This document shows, piece by piece, positions 62,718 through 64,000 of a stretch of 64,000 nucleotides of DNA (position 1 is its first letter; each line of letters begins with the position of its first letter). The notes below the pieces were generated by a model. That model was not told the origin of the DNA. It saw only the letters and a program-made list of their open reading frames with translations, and made no database searches. Position numbers and translations under genes: made by a program. The DNA lies in the NCBI RefSeq assembly GCF_001750285.1, contig NZ_MAMP01000012.1, forward strand, positions 248,001-312,000. Reading direction: 5' to 3'. Source of the stretch: Domibacillus iocasae. Lineage in GTDB: Bacteria; Bacillota; Bacilli; Bacillales; Domibacillaceae.

Positions 62718-63566
62718 TTGCGCAGACAATATTTATTGCCGATGCTGCAGGAACCGAACTATATTGTTCTGCCGGAATCGATTGGGTGGTACCGGGACGA
62801 ACTGGATCATTATGTGGACCGGAAAGCGGGCACGTGGACGACATTCAGCATTCACTTTGTCATTGAAGGGTCTGGTTTTGTAGAAGTCGAAGGAGAGGTG
62901 CGCTGTTTAAAGCGGGGCGATGCTTTTTTCTACTTTCCGATGCATGAACAGAAATATTACAGCAGTAAAGAAGATCCATGGAGTATCCGCTGGGTTCATT
63001 TTTACGGTGAGGAGCTGAACGCCCTTTTATCAAGCCGGGGCTTTCATTGGTTTTCCCTTTGGCATATTCATGATGTGCCCACGCTCATCGAAGCGCATGA
63101 ACAGCTGCTTTGGGAAGCGGAAACACATAGTTTTTTACAATTATCACAGCTCTCTACGCTCACCTACGCATTTCTTACTAGATTCATGACAAATGCAGAG
63201 CCGTGGAATGCAGAAAAAACGCCTGAGCATAATAGCCGGATCGGGGCGCTTCTTCCTCTTATGCAGCAGCGAGCATGCGAGCCGTTTGAGCTTAGTTATT
63301 GGGCAGGGAAAGCGGGAATCAGCTCCTATTATTTCTGTCGTCTTTTTAAACAGGCTGTGCATATGACACCGATGTCGTTTATAACGTTATGCCGCCTTCA
63401 GCAAAGCAAGCAATGGCTGCTCGACCATCGCGATATGAATGTAAAAGATATTGCCGAAAAAGCAGGCTATCCAAGCACAAGCTACTTTAACAAGCTTTTT
63501 TTACAGCAGGAAGGCATGACGCCGACCAAGTACCGTGAGCTGCATAGTACAGGTGTACAGAAGTGA
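62718..63566 (+). CDS. AraC-family transcriptional regulator
   Basis: 282 residues. The N-terminal half is a cupin-like sensing domain (IHFVIEGSGFVEVEGEVRCL, KRGDAFFYFPM, then SIRWVHFYGEEL). The C-terminal half has two helix-turn-helix motifs: ELSYWAGKAGISSYYFCRLFK and MNVKDIAEKAGYPSTSYFNK, ending in PTKYRELHS. The start is taken as the TTG at 62718. It is divergent from the Gfo/Idh-aldo/keto reductase operon with about 120 bases between, and probably controls it in response to a sugar. Confidence 0.9.
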   Translation: MRRQYLLPMLQEPNYIVLPESIGWYRDELDHYVDRKAGTWTTFSIHFVIEGSGFVEVEGEVRCLKRGDAFFYFPMHEQKYYSSKEDPWSIRWVHFYGEELNALLSSRGFHWFSLWHIHDVPTLIEAHEQLLWEAETHSFLQLSQLSTLTYAFLTRFMTNAEPWNAEKTPEHNSRIGALLPLMQQRACEPFELSYWAGKAGISSYYFCRLFKQAVHMTPMSFITLCRLQQSKQWLLDHRDMNVKDIAEKAGYPSTSYFNKLFLQQEGMTPTKYRELHSTGVQK

Positions 63567-64000
63567 TGAACGGTATGTGGGCAAAAGACAACCTATATAA
63601 GTCGACCTTATCATTTTTTTCTTTTGCCAGATGGTGACCCCTAAAGAGTAGCCTGCATCACCAAAACCAACTTCATCACCCTTTTTTACTGTTGCTTTTG
63701 TGTGAGAGCCGTTTTGGCTTGCTGCTTTTGACAGGAGCCGACATGGCGGCGGGCACACGGCTTCACCTGTCGGCTCCTGTTCAAACCCGGCAGACATTTC
63801 TTATAAGACCGACTCATGCCTGCGTACATAAGGGATTGTTTGACAGGATGGATTCCAAAACAAATCATGATCATCTTTACACCTATACGAAACCCAATAG
63901 CCTAAACAGCCACTGTTTTCTAAAGTAAGAATCTTTCGTTCAACTTATATAGAAAATTTTTAATCATACAAAAAAAGCCAACCTATACGTGCGTTAGGAA
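63567..64000. other. Terminal region without a supported gene
   Basis: No reading frame has recognisable homology or a good ribosome site. A perfect 13-bp inverted repeat, ACAGGAGCCGACA (63730-63742) and TGTCGGCTCCTGT (63767-63779) with a 24-base GC-rich loop, stands out. A minus-strand stretch around 63610-63710 (ATVKKGDEVGFGDAGYSLGV) looks faintly coding but is not identifiable. Confidence 0.4.

Noticed and set aside
63501-63797. 98-residue minus-strand ORF after the AraC gene
   Set aside because: It overlaps the AraC 3' end, has low-complexity basic sequence, no ribosome site and no family match; only a middle piece looks faintly coding.

Overview
The window is chromosomal DNA of a Bacillaceae member (a Bacillus-like, low-to-moderate G+C endospore former). 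The evidence is the gene content and local orders: yhfS-yhfT-bioY, xpaC-telA(yaaN), yojN-yojO, nnr, odhAB, a T-box-controlled trp operon, hom-thrC-thrB, an FMN-riboswitch ribDE(BA)H operon, a Rok-type repressor, an FsrA-like sRNA and an Sda-like sporulation checkpoint peptide. Bacillus-type GGAGG ribosome binding sites and TTG/GTG starts are frequent. The genus cannot be fixed from sequence alone. No prophage, CRISPR array, rRNA or intact insertion sequence was seen.

Layout. 1-1039: a membrane-anchored phospholipase D-like protein cut by the window edge. 1114-4248: bioY-yhfT-yhfS under a BirA-type operator. 4329-7722: an aminotransferase, a KtrB/TrkH K+ transporter and a formate/nitrite channel with a perfect Rex operator. 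7914-9697: an operon of two hotdog (MaoC/FAS1-like) hydratase subunits plus lrgA-lrgB. 9772-10842: bioB with a second BirA operator. 10938-19980: yidC, xpaC-telA, a BrnQ permease, yojNO, rok, and nnr broken by one in-frame amber codon. 20164-24496: sda-like ORF and odhAB. 25281-26069: ylmA. 26255-33174: trpE-trpGD(fused)-C-F-B-A behind two tandem tryptophan T-boxes. 33171-38293: a GNAT/nitrilase pair, the FsrA-like sRNA and hom-thrC-thrB. 38473-40754: a beta-helix protein and an NRDE protein. 40839-48116: an alcohol/aldehyde cluster with an iron alcohol dehydrogenase, a soluble histidine kinase, an NtrC-type regulator, DUF779, an aldehyde dehydrogenase and AdhP; AdhP has a textbook sigma-54 promoter. 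48275-52656: PAP2 phosphatase, dapF, a wrecked NERD-domain gene and a purine-type permease. 52871-56675: rib operon with FMN riboswitch. 56697-57890: a decayed efeO-efeB-efeU iron-uptake locus. 57997-63566: a tRNA-like element, GNAT, a truncated carotenoid-desaturase remnant, nadK2, a 20-bp-period repeat array, an aldo/keto reductase, a Gfo/Idh oxidoreductase and a divergent AraC regulator.

How it fits together. Much of the window is amino-acid and cofactor biosynthesis (Trp, Thr, biotin, riboflavin, NADP, DAP) with recognisable control elements: two T-boxes, an FMN riboswitch, two BirA operators, a Rex site, a Fur box with an sRNA, and a sigma-54 promoter. The most system-like part is the 40.8-48.2 kb alcohol cluster, where a sensor kinase/sigma-54 activator pair lies next to a perfect -24/-12 promoter. 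The most puzzling DNA is two kinds of helically phased short repeat arrays (20-bp and 21-bp period) plus several strong intergenic hairpin elements. Several genes are visibly decaying: nnr, NERD, efeUOB and crtN-like.
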